A stretch of DNA of 64,000 nucleotides, from the NCBI RefSeq assembly GCF_014529935.1, contig NZ_JACVFC010000002.1, positions 620,001 to 684,000 of the forward strand, read 5' to 3'. Below, piece after piece: positions 52,701 through 60,870 of the stretch. Origin of the DNA: Chitinophaga qingshengii (GTDB lineage: Bacteria; Bacteroidota; Bacteroidia; Chitinophagales; Chitinophagaceae). The notes beneath the pieces were generated by a model. The model searched no databases and had not been told where the DNA came from. It saw only the letters and a list, made by a program, of their open reading frames with translations. Both the position numbers and the translations under genes were made by a program. Position 1 is the first letter of the stretch, and each line of letters starts with the position of its first letter.

Positions 52701-52911
52701 AAAAATATTTGAGCCTTTCTTCCGGGGCAAAAGCGCCGACAATCAGCCGGGTACCGGGCTGGGCTTATCCATAGCGCGATCACTCGTACAGCTGCATCAG
52801 GGAACGCTTACCTTACAATATGCGCATCACCGTTATAATGTATTTGTACTGACATTACCTATCCACCAGGAAATAGAATTTAATCTCAGCAAATGGAAAA
52901 ACATATCATAA
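49741..52911 (+). CDS. Reg_prop/Y_Y_Y sensor histidine kinase of the PUL (separate from its regulator)
   Basis: A 1056-residue membrane kinase with the N-terminal architecture of hybrid two-component systems: signal peptide, two seven-bladed reg_prop propellers (about 30-665; repeats like WFGTKDGLNRFD), Y_Y_Y domain (about 690-770), transmembrane segment (about 775-795), HisKA with HIAHEIRTPLTLIKGP (His830) and HATPase with GTGLGLSIA. It stops there: no receiver or AraC domain follows in frame. The start is a TTG, because an in-frame stop lies 9 bp upstream and no ATG precedes the signal peptide. It should sense an oligosaccharide in the periplasm and phosphorylate the regulator encoded next. 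Confidence 0.92.
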   Translation: MFLRARCIVIFLLLFASFPARSQSVNFIHYQVENGLSNNAVICTWQDRQGFMWFGTKDGLNRFDGYTFRVFRHDPQQPGSIGGNYIAVLWEDNDGLLYVGTDKGLYVYNPATEAFKAIPAKPGIVLAIDKDPDGNIWFSVDLKLYRYNPRNGALIAPAHYPSASNLCRAADGNIWLSSPEGQIAVYNKQTDRFTAYPLYDHSPPVTSTWITKMVATGQDTILVGTTTQGLKVFNTRLHTYQDQLTLTAEGTGTYVRDFLRRGPDEYWIATESGIYIYHPSNGSYINLRKKYNDPYSISDNAVYTLYRDREGGIWAGTYFGGVNYFTGAYTAFEKFFPRTGENALGGNAVREICADRYGQLWIGTEDGGLNKMDIRSGNISNIRPLPGGGGLSHTNLHGLLVTGDTLWIGTFEHGLDLLNVRTGKFFRHYSAGNGPYDLHSNFIYSITQDRQGDVLFCTSRGLYRYTRERDGFIPVKEVPGYIFYTCLYQDSEGTYWAGTTRDGLYHFNPHTGKKGVYLFSDTDSTSLPNNRVDHILEDSRYQLWCATEGGLCRLDKSTGRFVRYTTHNGLLSNMTYNLLEDDQHDLWITTSKGLAHLHPASGAIKVYTKANGLLNDQFNYNSAYKDSCGTLYFGSVKGMIRFNPASLPADSYVPPVYLTGFQVFNKPLLPGGPELARAINYTDTITLAYDQSSFSIDFAALRFNSPETTPYAYKMEGLDKDWTYLETNRKAVFTKLSPGTYHFLVKAANNSGQWTSAPRQLTIRILPPFWASYPAYVLYLVTLCSLVWYIVRHYRIRNRQQQQRRMELLEHEKEKELYQAKIEFFTHIAHEIRTPLTLIKGPMEKVIQRSAEVPQIQKNLLIMERNTNRLLDLTNQLLDFRSTEINGYKLNFVKAPVPALLQEIHLQFIPAAEQKELQFRIALPVPHFFAYVDLEAFHKIVSNLVSNAIKYAAGTVLIELLPVEENDQYFTIHIQNDGVLIPSEMKEKIFEPFFRGKSADNQPGTGLGLSIARSLVQLHQGTLTLQYAHHRYNVFVLTLPIHQEIEFNLSKWKNIS

Positions 52912-53666
52912 CCCGGCCACAGTTGTTATTGGTTGACGATAACCAGGAGATACTGGATTTCATCGCCGATGATCTGGAAGAAAAGTACCAAATCATCACC
53001 GCCCGCGATGGCGTTGCTGCCCTGCAGATACTGCGTGACAGCACTATTCAGCTCATCATCAGCGACGTGATGATGCCCGAAATGGACGGGTTTGATCTAT
53101 GCCGGCAGATTAAGTCCGATGTGGAATACAGTCATATCCCCGTGATATTGCTCACCGCCCGCAATACCTTACAGTCTAAAATCGAAGGCCTGGAACTCGG
53201 TGCAGACGCCTATATCGAAAAACCTTTCTCCCCCGCGCACCTGGAAGCACAGATCGCCAGTCTGTTAAGCAACCGGCAGAAAGTAAGGGACCATTTCACC
53301 TCCACACCAGCCGTCCATATCCGCAGCATGGCCATCTCCCGTGCCGATGAAGCCTTCCTGGATAAATTGCATGAGATTATCCTTCAGCATCTCACTGACG
53401 TGAATCTGGATGTGGAAGTCCTGGCCGACAAGATGAATATGAGCCGCCCTACGCTGTATCGTAAAATCAAAGTCATCTCCGATCTTACCCCTCATGAGCT
53501 GATCAATCTTACCCGGCTCAAAAAGGCCGCTATGCTGCTGGATAGCGGGTATTACAAAGTAAATGAAGCGGCAGAAATGACCGGGTTTGCGTCGCTGAAT
53601 AATTTCAGCCGTAATTTCCAGAAACAGTTTGGGATGCTGCCATCGGAGTATCTGGGGAGGAAATGA
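52893..53666 (+). CDS. REC-AraC response regulator of the PUL
   Basis: A 257-residue protein with receiver domain (Asp15, Asp16, phospho-acceptor Asp58, Lys near 108) and AraC-type helix-turn-helix (about 155-255, ending NEAAEMTGFASLNNFSRNF). Its ATG lies inside the last codons of the kinase gene, a 19-bp overlap in another frame. Together the two proteins equal the usual fused hybrid sensor of sus-type loci. It probably binds the direct repeat at 49651-49684 and activates the GH43-to-DUF3823 operon. Confidence 0.92.
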   Translation: MEKHIITRPQLLLVDDNQEILDFIADDLEEKYQIITARDGVAALQILRDSTIQLIISDVMMPEMDGFDLCRQIKSDVEYSHIPVILLTARNTLQSKIEGLELGADAYIEKPFSPAHLEAQIASLLSNRQKVRDHFTSTPAVHIRSMAISRADEAFLDKLHEIILQHLTDVNLDVEVLADKMNMSRPTLYRKIKVISDLTPHELINLTRLKKAAMLLDSGYYKVNEAAEMTGFASLNNFSRNFQKQFGMLPSEYLGRK

Positions 53667-53672
53667 AAATGT

Positions 53673-53680
53673 TAAATTTG
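53673..53680 (+). promoter_or_regulatory. -7 box before the AbiEi-like gene
   Basis: TAAATTTG is a full match to TAnnTTTG, 37 bp before the ATG at 53718. It begins only 6 bp after the preceding stop, so the AbiEi-like gene has its own promoter. Confidence 0.45.
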
Positions 53681-53717
53681 GGCATGAGGACTAAGCATAT
53701 ATTAAATTAATATTTTA

Positions 53718-54356
53718 ATGAATATAAACACAGCCTTTGCGCCCTTTCAAGGGCAACTGCTTACCCAAGCAATATTGTTGTCCATACTCAAAGGTTATAG
53801 TCAACCTACTGATAAGATTCAGACATTGGTACAAGAAAAAGTACTTTTCCCTATGAAAGAGGGGCTTTACATTCCTGGCCCCGCTCTCAAAATTCGGCGT
53901 CCAGAGCGCTTCCTCGTGGCTAATCATATATTTGGCCCCAGCTACGTTTCCCTTGATGTCGCGTTGTCCTATCACGGATTGATTCCGGAACGTGTATTTG
54001 AGGTATCTTCCATGACCACACAAGCCAGTTGCCAATTTGACACTCCAGTCAATCGATATGCGTATTATCATCTTCCTCTTCCATACTACACCTATGGTAT
54101 AAAACATACGGAACTGTGGGAGGATCAATTTGCTCTTGTAGCGACCCCCGAGAAAGCCTTATCGGATAAAATTATTACCACTCCCGGCATTATACTAAGA
54201 AGCCGCCGAATGGCTATTGAATATTTGACCGAAAACCTTCGAATAGATGAGGATAACCTGGCGATGCTGAATGTCGCTGCCATACAGGAATGGTTGCCAT
54301 ATAGTACCAAGAAAAATAGCCTTCGAATGGTGATTGAGGCCATCAAAAGGCTGTAA
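53718..54356 (+). CDS. Orphan AbiEi-like antitoxin-family protein
   Basis: A 212-residue protein resembling the type IV antitoxin AbiEi: the stretch GPSYVSLDVALSYHGLIPE followed by VFEVSSMTT is the family's most conserved part, and the downstream TPEKALSDKI also fits. In AbiE systems AbiEi represses its promoter and counters the nucleotidyltransferase toxin AbiEii. No AbiEii gene follows; the next gene is a housekeeping-type antiporter. The clear winged-helix N-terminus of some AbiEi proteins is not obvious. Base composition is visibly more AT-rich than in the neighbours, a hint of transfer. Orphan copies may act as plain regulators. Confidence 0.68.
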   Translation: MNINTAFAPFQGQLLTQAILLSILKGYSQPTDKIQTLVQEKVLFPMKEGLYIPGPALKIRRPERFLVANHIFGPSYVSLDVALSYHGLIPERVFEVSSMTTQASCQFDTPVNRYAYYHLPLPYYTYGIKHTELWEDQFALVATPEKALSDKIITTPGIILRSRRMAIEYLTENLRIDEDNLAMLNVAAIQEWLPYSTKKNSLRMVIEAIKRL

Positions 54357-54459
54357 TTAGCCCCTACAAAGCCATACATTAAAAGTATTTCACTTGTCAA
54401 CCCCCTGAAAAAATAATATATTAGCAAAGTTCAGAGATTCGAAAACTGGCTTTAACACA

Positions 54460-54489
54460 TATGCCGGGGCGTTTACACGCTTTGGCATA
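54460..54489 (+). promoter_or_regulatory. Hairpin in the leader of the antiporter gene
   Basis: TATGCC...GGCATA close a stem whose inner part is GCGT-TTAC-ACGC with three G-U pairs between, giving a 13-bp helix with a 4-nt loop. It ends 38 bp before the ATG. No known riboswitch class is recognised. Confidence 0.4.
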
Positions 54490-54527
54490 CCGTACATTTA
54501 CGCAATCTATAAATCGATTTTTACTGT

Positions 54528-56765
54528 ATGCATCTACCGAAATTGATTATTGACCTGGCATTGATCCTTGGAGCGGCAGGTATTATTACTTTATTATTCA
54601 GACGACTGAAACAGCCCATGGTATTGGGTTATATCATCGCCGGCTTTCTGGTGGGCCCGCATTTCCACCTTTTTCCCTCTATCAGTGATGAAGAGAGTGT
54701 TAAAATATGGTCGGAGATTGGCGTGATCTTTTTGTTATTTTCTTTGGGACTGGAATTCAGCTTTAAAAAGCTGATGCGTGTAGGAGGCACGGCGGCGATT
54801 ACCGCCTTTGTGGAGATCGGCGTGATCACCGTGGCCGGGTATTTTACCGGTCAACTGATGGGCTGGAGTACGATGGACAGCCTGTTTCTGGGCGGTTTGC
54901 TCGCCAGTTCTTCCACCACTATCATTATCCGGGCTTTTGAAGAACTGGGTATCAAGAAAAAGCCTTTTACCAAAATTGTATTTGGCGTATTGGTAATAGA
55001 AGACATTGTGGTGATCCTGTTGATGGTATTACTTTCCACCATGGCGGTGAGCAAACAGTTTGAAGGTTCACAGATGTTGTTCACCATTGCCAAACTGATG
55101 TTTTTCCTCGCCGTATGGTTCCTGGCGGGCATCTTCCTGTTGCCTACCTTCCTGAAAAAGATGGAGAAATATATGAACAGCGAAACGCTGCTCATTCTCA
55201 GTATCGCGCTCTGTCTGGGTATGGTGATACTGGCTACCCAGGTAGGTTTCTCTGCCGAGCTGGGCGCCTTCATCATGGGTTCCATCATTGCGGAAACTAC
55301 CTCTTCTGAAAAAGTAGAGCACCTGATACAGCCGGTAAAAGACCTTTTCGGCGCTATTTTCTTTGTATCAGTAGGGATGCTGATCAACCCGGAAATGATT
55401 GTGGAATACCGCTGGCCGGTGCTGTGGATTACGTTGCTGACCATCTTCGGTAAATTCTTCAGTACCTCCCTGGGCGCCCTGATATCCGGCCGGCCGTTGA
55501 AAGAAGCCGTGCAGGTAGGTATGAGTATGGCGCAGGTAGGGGAATTTGCTTTTATCATTGCCACGCTGGGGGTAACGCTGGGCGTAACCAGTCAATTCCT
55601 GTTCCCCGTAGCCGTAGGTGTTTCCGCCGTTACCACCTTCACCACGCCTTACATGATCCGCTTCTCCAAGCCCATGTACAACTGGCTGGAAAAAATCATC
55701 CCGGAAAAATGGCTGCTGGCGCTGAACCGTTATTCCGCCAGCTCCCAAACGTTGCAGGCGGAGAGCGACTGGCGCGTGGTACTCCACGCTTATCTGAAGG
55801 TCATTATCCTGAACGGCGTGATACTGATCGCCATCATCCTGCTCAACACCTACTACGTATGGCCTTTCATTGAAAGATATGTGCAAAACCAACTGCTCGC
55901 CAAACTGATCGCTGTAGTGCTGGCTATCGCCATGATGGCGCCTTTTATTTCCGCGCTCACCATCAAAAAAGTACAGGGTATCGCCTATAAGGCGCTCTGG
56001 CTTGATTCCAAGTATAACCGCGGCCCGCTGGTAGTAGTGGAAGTGATCCGCAACGTGATTGCCGTGCTGCTGGTAGGTTTCCTGCTCAATCAGTTCTTCA
56101 CCTTCTGGCAGGCACTGTTGGGTACCACGCTGGTGATGGCAGTGGTATTGCTGGCCCTGCGCCAACAGTTGCAGAAATATTACAACCGCATCGAAAACCG
56201 CTTCCTCACCAATCTCAATGCGCGTGAAGCTGCCGATGCCGCCGCTAAAAAATCTGCTGCTGCCGATCTCCTCCCCTGGGATGCCCAGGTATCCGAAATA
56301 GAAATCAACCCATGGTCTTCGCTGATCGATACGCCGCTGGTGGACCTTCAGCTACGAGAGAAATACGGTATCAATGTAGGTGCTATCAAGAGAGGGAACG
56401 TCACCATCTACGCGCCTACCCGTCAGGAAAAACTGTTCCCTAACGACGTGATCGTCGCCATTGGAACAGAAGCGCAACTGGAAGAATTTAACCGGGTTGT
56501 CAACACGCTGAATGTGGAAAGAAGCGACGACATGGCGGACGACAATGTAGGCCTTACCAGTATTGTAGTAGACGAACACAATGGACTGACAGGACAAACC
56601 ATCCGCAGCTCCGGTATCCGGGAAAGAACCAACGCCCTGGTGGTAGGCATCGCCCGCGGCACGGAACGTATCCTGAACCCGCCTTCCGATCTGGCTTTTG
56701 AATGGGAAGATGTGGTATGGCTGGTAGGTGACCGTAAAAAGATAGCCGAACTTGCCAAGAAATAA
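54528..56765 (+). CDS. CPA2-family cation:proton antiporter with TrkA-C domains
   Basis: A 745-residue inner-membrane protein. About 12 hydrophobic segments (1-390) form the Na+/H+ exchanger fold of the KefB/KefC group, including LGGLLASSSTTIIIRAFEELG and VGFSAELGAFIMG. Further membrane segments (about 415-550) and a cytoplasmic part with two TrkA-C-like domains (about 580-660 and 670-745) follow; there is no NAD-binding TrkA-N domain. TrkA-C domains often bind c-di-AMP or other nucleotides. The likely job is K+ or Na+ export against protons. A perfect terminator follows. Confidence 0.9.
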   Translation: MHLPKLIIDLALILGAAGIITLLFRRLKQPMVLGYIIAGFLVGPHFHLFPSISDEESVKIWSEIGVIFLLFSLGLEFSFKKLMRVGGTAAITAFVEIGVITVAGYFTGQLMGWSTMDSLFLGGLLASSSTTIIIRAFEELGIKKKPFTKIVFGVLVIEDIVVILLMVLLSTMAVSKQFEGSQMLFTIAKLMFFLAVWFLAGIFLLPTFLKKMEKYMNSETLLILSIALCLGMVILATQVGFSAELGAFIMGSIIAETTSSEKVEHLIQPVKDLFGAIFFVSVGMLINPEMIVEYRWPVLWITLLTIFGKFFSTSLGALISGRPLKEAVQVGMSMAQVGEFAFIIATLGVTLGVTSQFLFPVAVGVSAVTTFTTPYMIRFSKPMYNWLEKIIPEKWLLALNRYSASSQTLQAESDWRVVLHAYLKVIILNGVILIAIILLNTYYVWPFIERYVQNQLLAKLIAVVLAIAMMAPFISALTIKKVQGIAYKALWLDSKYNRGPLVVVEVIRNVIAVLLVGFLLNQFFTFWQALLGTTLVMAVVLLALRQQLQKYYNRIENRFLTNLNAREAADAAAKKSAAADLLPWDAQVSEIEINPWSSLIDTPLVDLQLREKYGINVGAIKRGNVTIYAPTRQEKLFPNDVIVAIGTEAQLEEFNRVVNTLNVERSDDMADDNVGLTSIVVDEHNGLTGQTIRSSGIRERTNALVVGIARGTERILNPPSDLAFEWEDVVWLVGDRKKIAELAKK

Positions 56766-56800
56766 AAAATGGCTGACCTAAACGGTCAGCCATTTTTTTA
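56766..56800. terminator. Bidirectional terminator
   Basis: Arms ATGGCTGACC and GGTCAGCCAT with a 5-nt loop, a T-run on the plus side and an A-run in front. It ends the antiporter gene and the convergent GLPGLI-like gene. Confidence 0.9.
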
Positions 56801-56804
56801 TCAT

Positions 56805-57566
56805 CTAAGGCTTAACAGGCGCCGGCGGATACATGATCTGAATATCTTCTGCAGGCCTGAAAAAGGTAATATCTTCCTGCTGCTGTGTAATACTGCTCGC
56901 CTGGAGAAATGTCTTCTTTCCATAGGTACTTTCCGTCATGATGGCTAAAGCAGCGCCGGGTATTTTTTGTAAGAAAGAATATGGCGGTATCACGAATGCG
57001 GGTAAGTCCGGACAGTACCATATTTCCACGCTGCGTACAGGTCCGGCTTTACCCAGACTATCAGCATGGTATTGAATAATAGCTTTCCGGCACATATATC
57101 CCTGAATGGTAGTGGTATCTTCTGTAAGCGTGAGCGTACCCTTCCCCGGCGAATCGTACTCACTTTCGTTATCCCAATCAGCTACAGTGCTGTAGGTGGC
57201 AGTATCGGCTTTAGCTTCGCCCGGCAGATAGACATTCGTTTTCAGCTGTTTTCCGTAGTTCAGCGGCAACCCCAGTTTATCATCGATCTGAAGCAGCATT
57301 TTCCGGTGATGCCAAATGAGCCAGCTTCTTTCTTTTCCGTCATCCTGGACCAACATGCCATATAAATAATCGGGATTATAATAGACCGCCATGGCCACAG
57401 GCGGTTTTGGGGCGGGGACCACTTTAGCCGATGACATCAGCTCAATTGCCGCAGCAAACTCAATTTTACAGATATCCACTGTCGATGTATTTTCCTGTGC
57501 ATGAAGCGTACCAATGCTGCTTAGCACACTCCCAATAATGATGAGAAAAGTTTTTCTGAAAGCCAT
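56805..57566 (-). CDS. GLPGLI-like exported protein
   Basis: A 253-residue protein with signal peptide (cut near LHAQ, residue 24). The region around IQGYMCRKAIIQY, VEIWYCPDLPAF and PPYSFLQKIPGAAL follows the GLPGLI family pattern, but the naming motif GLPGLIL is degenerated to KIPGAAL. The family's role is unknown; such proteins are periplasmic and often near TonB-dependent transporters. The open frame starts at a TTG (57623); the ATG at 57566 begins the signal peptide. Confidence 0.7.
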   Translation of the reverse strand: MAFRKTFLIIIGSVLSSIGTLHAQENTSTVDICKIEFAAAIELMSSAKVVPAPKPPVAMAVYYNPDYLYGMLVQDDGKERSWLIWHHRKMLLQIDDKLGLPLNYGKQLKTNVYLPGEAKADTATYSTVADWDNESEYDSPGKGTLTLTEDTTTIQGYMCRKAIIQYHADSLGKAGPVRSVEIWYCPDLPAFVIPPYSFLQKIPGAALAIMTESTYGKKTFLQASSITQQQEDITFFRPAEDIQIMYPPAPVKP

Positions 57567-57569
57567 CAC

Positions 57570-57599
57570 CAAAGGTACAATATAATCGGTATCGCCCAA
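57570..57599 (-). promoter_or_regulatory. Bacteroidota promoter directly before the GLPGLI-like gene
   Basis: Minus-strand TTG (57597-57599), a 19-bp spacer and TACCTTTG (57570-57577) are a full match to the -33/-7 pattern. The -7 box ends 3 bp before the ATG, so the transcript would have almost no leader. Confidence 0.5.
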
Positions 57600-57604
57600 T
57601 GCAA

Positions 57605-57637
57605 AGAGGAGGCTACTCCCCAAGGGTAGCCTCCTCT
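57605..57637 (-). terminator. Terminator of the DUF4983/M60 operon
   Basis: Perfect 12-bp arms AGAGGAGGCTAC and GTAGCCTCCTCT with a 9-nt loop, 19 bp beyond the stop of the DUF4983 gene, followed on the minus strand by TTTG. Confidence 0.75.
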
Positions 57638-57656
57638 TCTGTTATTCAAATTCCCA

Positions 57657-59390
57657 TTACTTCACGAATTCACTTTCAAACTTGTCCAGCCATACTTTAC
57701 CGTCCAATTTCCAGGCGTCGTCTACCTTACCACCAAACCAGTAGATGATCTGGGGAAACAGGTCTGTATTCTGAATCACGTTCGTGAGGGGATATTCTTT
57801 ACGCGGGCCACAATTATAAGCCTCGCTGAACTCCCAGGCATAACTGCCATTCAGCAACAGATTGGCTTTTGACGCACTTACATCTTTCATCACACCACCT
57901 AAACCATCGGTACAGGGCCAATAACCAATCAGATTGTTATTATAGGGATCTGCGGCGCCCACCGGCTGTGTACAGGGCAAAGAGCCGATCACATTATCCG
58001 GCAGTGCAGCATTGTAGAAACGGATATCCGCCATGCTCAACACCGGCCCGGTGCTCACATAACCCTGATTAAAACCCGCTACCAGGTCGGCCGTGTTGGT
58101 AATATCATAGCCGGTAATATCCGTAGGCGTATGTTTCTCTCCGTCCGTATATACGACACCGTAGCGTTTACCATTCTCTTCATATACTTTCAGGGTAAGC
58201 GCATGCCATTCGTTGAGCGGCAGATTTTTCCCGGTAAGGTATAATAAGGCTTTACCATTGGCGCCGATGATTACCCGCCATTCACCGGCAGCCTGGAACA
58301 TAAACGCCCATCCGGGTTGCGCCCCGGTGGTATTGGCGTACTTGGTAAAAAAAGCCGGTTGTGTAACGCCTTTATTGTATATTTTTAGTTTTAGCTGGAT
58401 GGTAAACTCCCCTTTGGTTTTGAGATTATAACGATCTGCATTGGCCGCTGCCACTTTTGCATTGATTGCGGTAGCATCTTTTCCTTGCATGCGTACTACC
58501 TCTACCTGGGGCGGAGCAGCGAGTTCTGTAGATTTAAACGAGGGGGAATAATACAGGGCGAAGATATTCCGCTCCGCTGCAGAATTACCGCCATAGCTGT
58601 TTCCACTGCCACCATGATTGGAAGTCACGGCTACCAGCCAATCTTCTTTATCATAATTTTTACGCGCTTTAATCGCCTCCAGGATATTGCCGATATAAGT
58701 ATCCGTCTTTACAATAGCGTCCCTGTAGGCGGCTGCATCTGCAGAAAAGCCGCTGCTGATACCCGCCAAGTTGATACCGTTAAAATCAGCGACCAACAGA
58801 TCATCATTCTGGGTATTGAGCCGGTCGATGATCTTGTCTTTTACCGCGGCGTCATTGGCCACCGTGAAAGGATCATCGGCATATATCAGCAGATTGTCGG
58901 ACAGCTTTTTCCAGGAGGTAACGGCAGTGGATTTCCGGATTTTCCCCAGGTCCTGCAACCGTTGGATAAAGGTAGGATATACCGGTACAACGTCGTGTTC
59001 TCCGGCGCTGGCATTCAGTTCAAAGCTGCTGTCGGTGAACTGGTGCTTCAGCGAAGCCACGCCCCGCATAATACTGGTCAGCGTAGCCGGGTCGTTGGTG
59101 ACCGGATCGCTGATCGCATTCCAGGTGTACTTGCTGTTTGCCAGCATCTGCTTGATAGCAGGCGGCATTACTTTACTGACTTCCTGTCCGGTAGCACCTT
59201 CCAGCACAATCAGCATGACCTTTCTTTTCTTTTTGATTTTCACGGAATCGGCCTGTTCATATACTCGTGGCGGATCTGCGTATTTTTTACAGCTACCGGT
59301 GAGCAATACCCCGCCCAAACCAGCCAGTAATAATACCAGCGGCACGCGGCGCCGGCGAAAAAGGTGCGTATTGTTGTTCATGGGAATCAT
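57657..59390 (-). CDS. DUF4983-type lipoprotein (phosphatase-like plus LamG-like), copy 1
   Basis: A 577-residue lipoprotein (lipobox VLLTGSC, Cys at about 34; the second ATG at 59381 is as good). Residues about 55-300 look like an alkaline-phosphatase/phosphodiesterase fold (VMLIVLEGATGQEV, then TSNHGGSGNSYGG), residues about 310-480 like a concanavalin/LamG domain (TKYANTTGAQPGWAFMF). A paralogue lies at 60871-62595 on the other side of the M60 peptidase gene. The usual metal ligands of the phosphatase are only partly evident (Glu in place of Asp in the first strand), so activity is uncertain. Probably on the cell surface. Confidence 0.7.
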   Translation of the reverse strand: MIPMNNNTHLFRRRRVPLVLLLAGLGGVLLTGSCKKYADPPRVYEQADSVKIKKKRKVMLIVLEGATGQEVSKVMPPAIKQMLANSKYTWNAISDPVTNDPATLTSIMRGVASLKHQFTDSSFELNASAGEHDVVPVYPTFIQRLQDLGKIRKSTAVTSWKKLSDNLLIYADDPFTVANDAAVKDKIIDRLNTQNDDLLVADFNGINLAGISSGFSADAAAYRDAIVKTDTYIGNILEAIKARKNYDKEDWLVAVTSNHGGSGNSYGGNSAAERNIFALYYSPSFKSTELAAPPQVEVVRMQGKDATAINAKVAAANADRYNLKTKGEFTIQLKLKIYNKGVTQPAFFTKYANTTGAQPGWAFMFQAAGEWRVIIGANGKALLYLTGKNLPLNEWHALTLKVYEENGKRYGVVYTDGEKHTPTDITGYDITNTADLVAGFNQGYVSTGPVLSMADIRFYNAALPDNVIGSLPCTQPVGAADPYNNNLIGYWPCTDGLGGVMKDVSASKANLLLNGSYAWEFSEAYNCGPRKEYPLTNVIQNTDLFPQIIYWFGGKVDDAWKLDGKVWLDKFESEFVK

Positions 59391-59412
59391 CAGTTTGTAT
59401 ATTTGAGACTAC

Positions 59413-60849
59413 TCAACGGGGATCATATTTCCATACCTGTTCGGTCAGCAGCGGGTACTTAGCCGACATCTTTCCTTTGGAGATATTGCTGATATACAGG
59501 CCCCAGGCATTCATAAAAGGTTCCATATCCTTTGTCGTATAGTCACACAAACACTCATAGAAAAAGTCCACTTTGTCCTGTGTATTGATAGAAGTAAACC
59601 TGGCGTTGCGGGCGCGGATATGCAGTTCTGTGAAGAAGCCGTAGCCGTATTTTTCAAAAATCTGGATAAACGGCGCCAGGCGGCCGGTCAGGTCGGTGAG
59701 GTCCGCATATTTTTTGGTAGCCGACACTGTAGCAGCGAAAGGAAGTCCGATGGCGATAGCCGTGTTGAAGTTGCCCCGGCGGATACCGTTGCGTTTGTCC
59801 ACTTTAAACGAATACAGGTTGTTGCTCACTTCTCCCAGCTCCGGCCAGCTCCAAACGCCGCCCTGTTGCATATTGTGACCTATCTCGTGGAAGGCGCCCC
59901 AGTTGGCGCCATGCGTAAGGGCATCGGCGCTGGTAATCTGGCGGAACCAGTTATCATCCATCATACATACTACCGGGAAACCGGAGTGCGCATATCCTAC
60001 TACCGGTTGTACATCCATTACAATACGCCAGGGTAACTGCGGCGCCAGGTGACGTATATCCGTTGCCGTATCGGATAAGCCCAGCCATTGGTTGTAATCC
60101 AGTGCAATCACTTTATCCCATTCCTGCATCAGCAGTGTAGGACTTTCCAGCGGGTACCGCTGCAGGCGGTCTTTGGGAATGGTGAGCACCATGCGTTTAC
60201 CACGCAGTTCCAGCCAGGGTACCGTCGTTTTTTTAACCTGCTCCAGCCAGTCTGCATCGGTTGTTTCACCGAGCACAAAATCGGCGGACTTTGCAGCACC
60301 GCTGACATTCAGCGTTACAGTCTTGTCCAGGGAACGGGCTGCGATGATCCAGATAGTACCGCCGTACAGGTTACGGATATAGTTACGCCCGGGGAATAGC
60401 TGCGTGCGGGTATAGATGATCTCCGCACGTTTCAGGGGAGATACACCCGCCAGGTTATCCGTATGTGCGCCCACGTTAGCCTGCAAACCGTAGATACCTT
60501 CCGGCACGTCTATAGTGAGCAGTTCGCCGGCAGGAGCGAACAACCCGGTACTAAAATAAGGTTGTGGGGTCACGCTCACGCGGAGATCACCGCTCCGCAC
60601 CTGCATATAAGCCAGGTTGAGGGTTATCTTATAATCTTTGAGCCGCGGCTCCGTAACGTCCATCATACCAGGGAATACCCGGGCTTGCGTGTACTGGGAA
60701 CGGTCTACCTTGTACATGGAAGTATCCAGGTCCATGGTAACAGTATCCTTCTTTGGTTCGGTTTCAAATCCATTTTTAAAATCGTAACCATATTTTTTGC
60801 TGCAGCCCATCGTTGCAAACAGCAGGCATAAAAAAAAGAGTCTTTTCAT
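59413..60849 (-). CDS. M60 family metallopeptidase lipoprotein
   Basis: A 478-residue protein with lipobox (FATMGC, Cys16), a beta-rich N-terminal part and an M60 (enhancin-like) catalytic domain with HEIGH at 321-325 and the further Glu340 in ELGEVSNN. M60 enzymes cleave O-glycosylated proteins such as mucins. The TTG three codons upstream is not needed; the ATG at 60849 begins the signal peptide. It lies between two DUF4983 paralogues with gaps of 22 bp, clearly one transcript. Together they suggest attack on glycoproteins at the cell surface. Confidence 0.88.
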   Translation of the reverse strand: MKRLFFLCLLFATMGCSKKYGYDFKNGFETEPKKDTVTMDLDTSMYKVDRSQYTQARVFPGMMDVTEPRLKDYKITLNLAYMQVRSGDLRVSVTPQPYFSTGLFAPAGELLTIDVPEGIYGLQANVGAHTDNLAGVSPLKRAEIIYTRTQLFPGRNYIRNLYGGTIWIIAARSLDKTVTLNVSGAAKSADFVLGETTDADWLEQVKKTTVPWLELRGKRMVLTIPKDRLQRYPLESPTLLMQEWDKVIALDYNQWLGLSDTATDIRHLAPQLPWRIVMDVQPVVGYAHSGFPVVCMMDDNWFRQITSADALTHGANWGAFHEIGHNMQQGGVWSWPELGEVSNNLYSFKVDKRNGIRRGNFNTAIAIGLPFAATVSATKKYADLTDLTGRLAPFIQIFEKYGYGFFTELHIRARNARFTSINTQDKVDFFYECLCDYTTKDMEPFMNAWGLYISNISKGKMSAKYPLLTEQVWKYDPR

Positions 60850-60870
60850 AATGCACAATTGGTATAATGA

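Noticed and set aside
52885..52912. Programmed -1 frameshift joining PUL kinase and regulator
   Set aside because: The overlap has only five A in a row before C, not a standard slippery heptamer, and the regulator has its own ATG in place. Simple translational coupling is the better reading.
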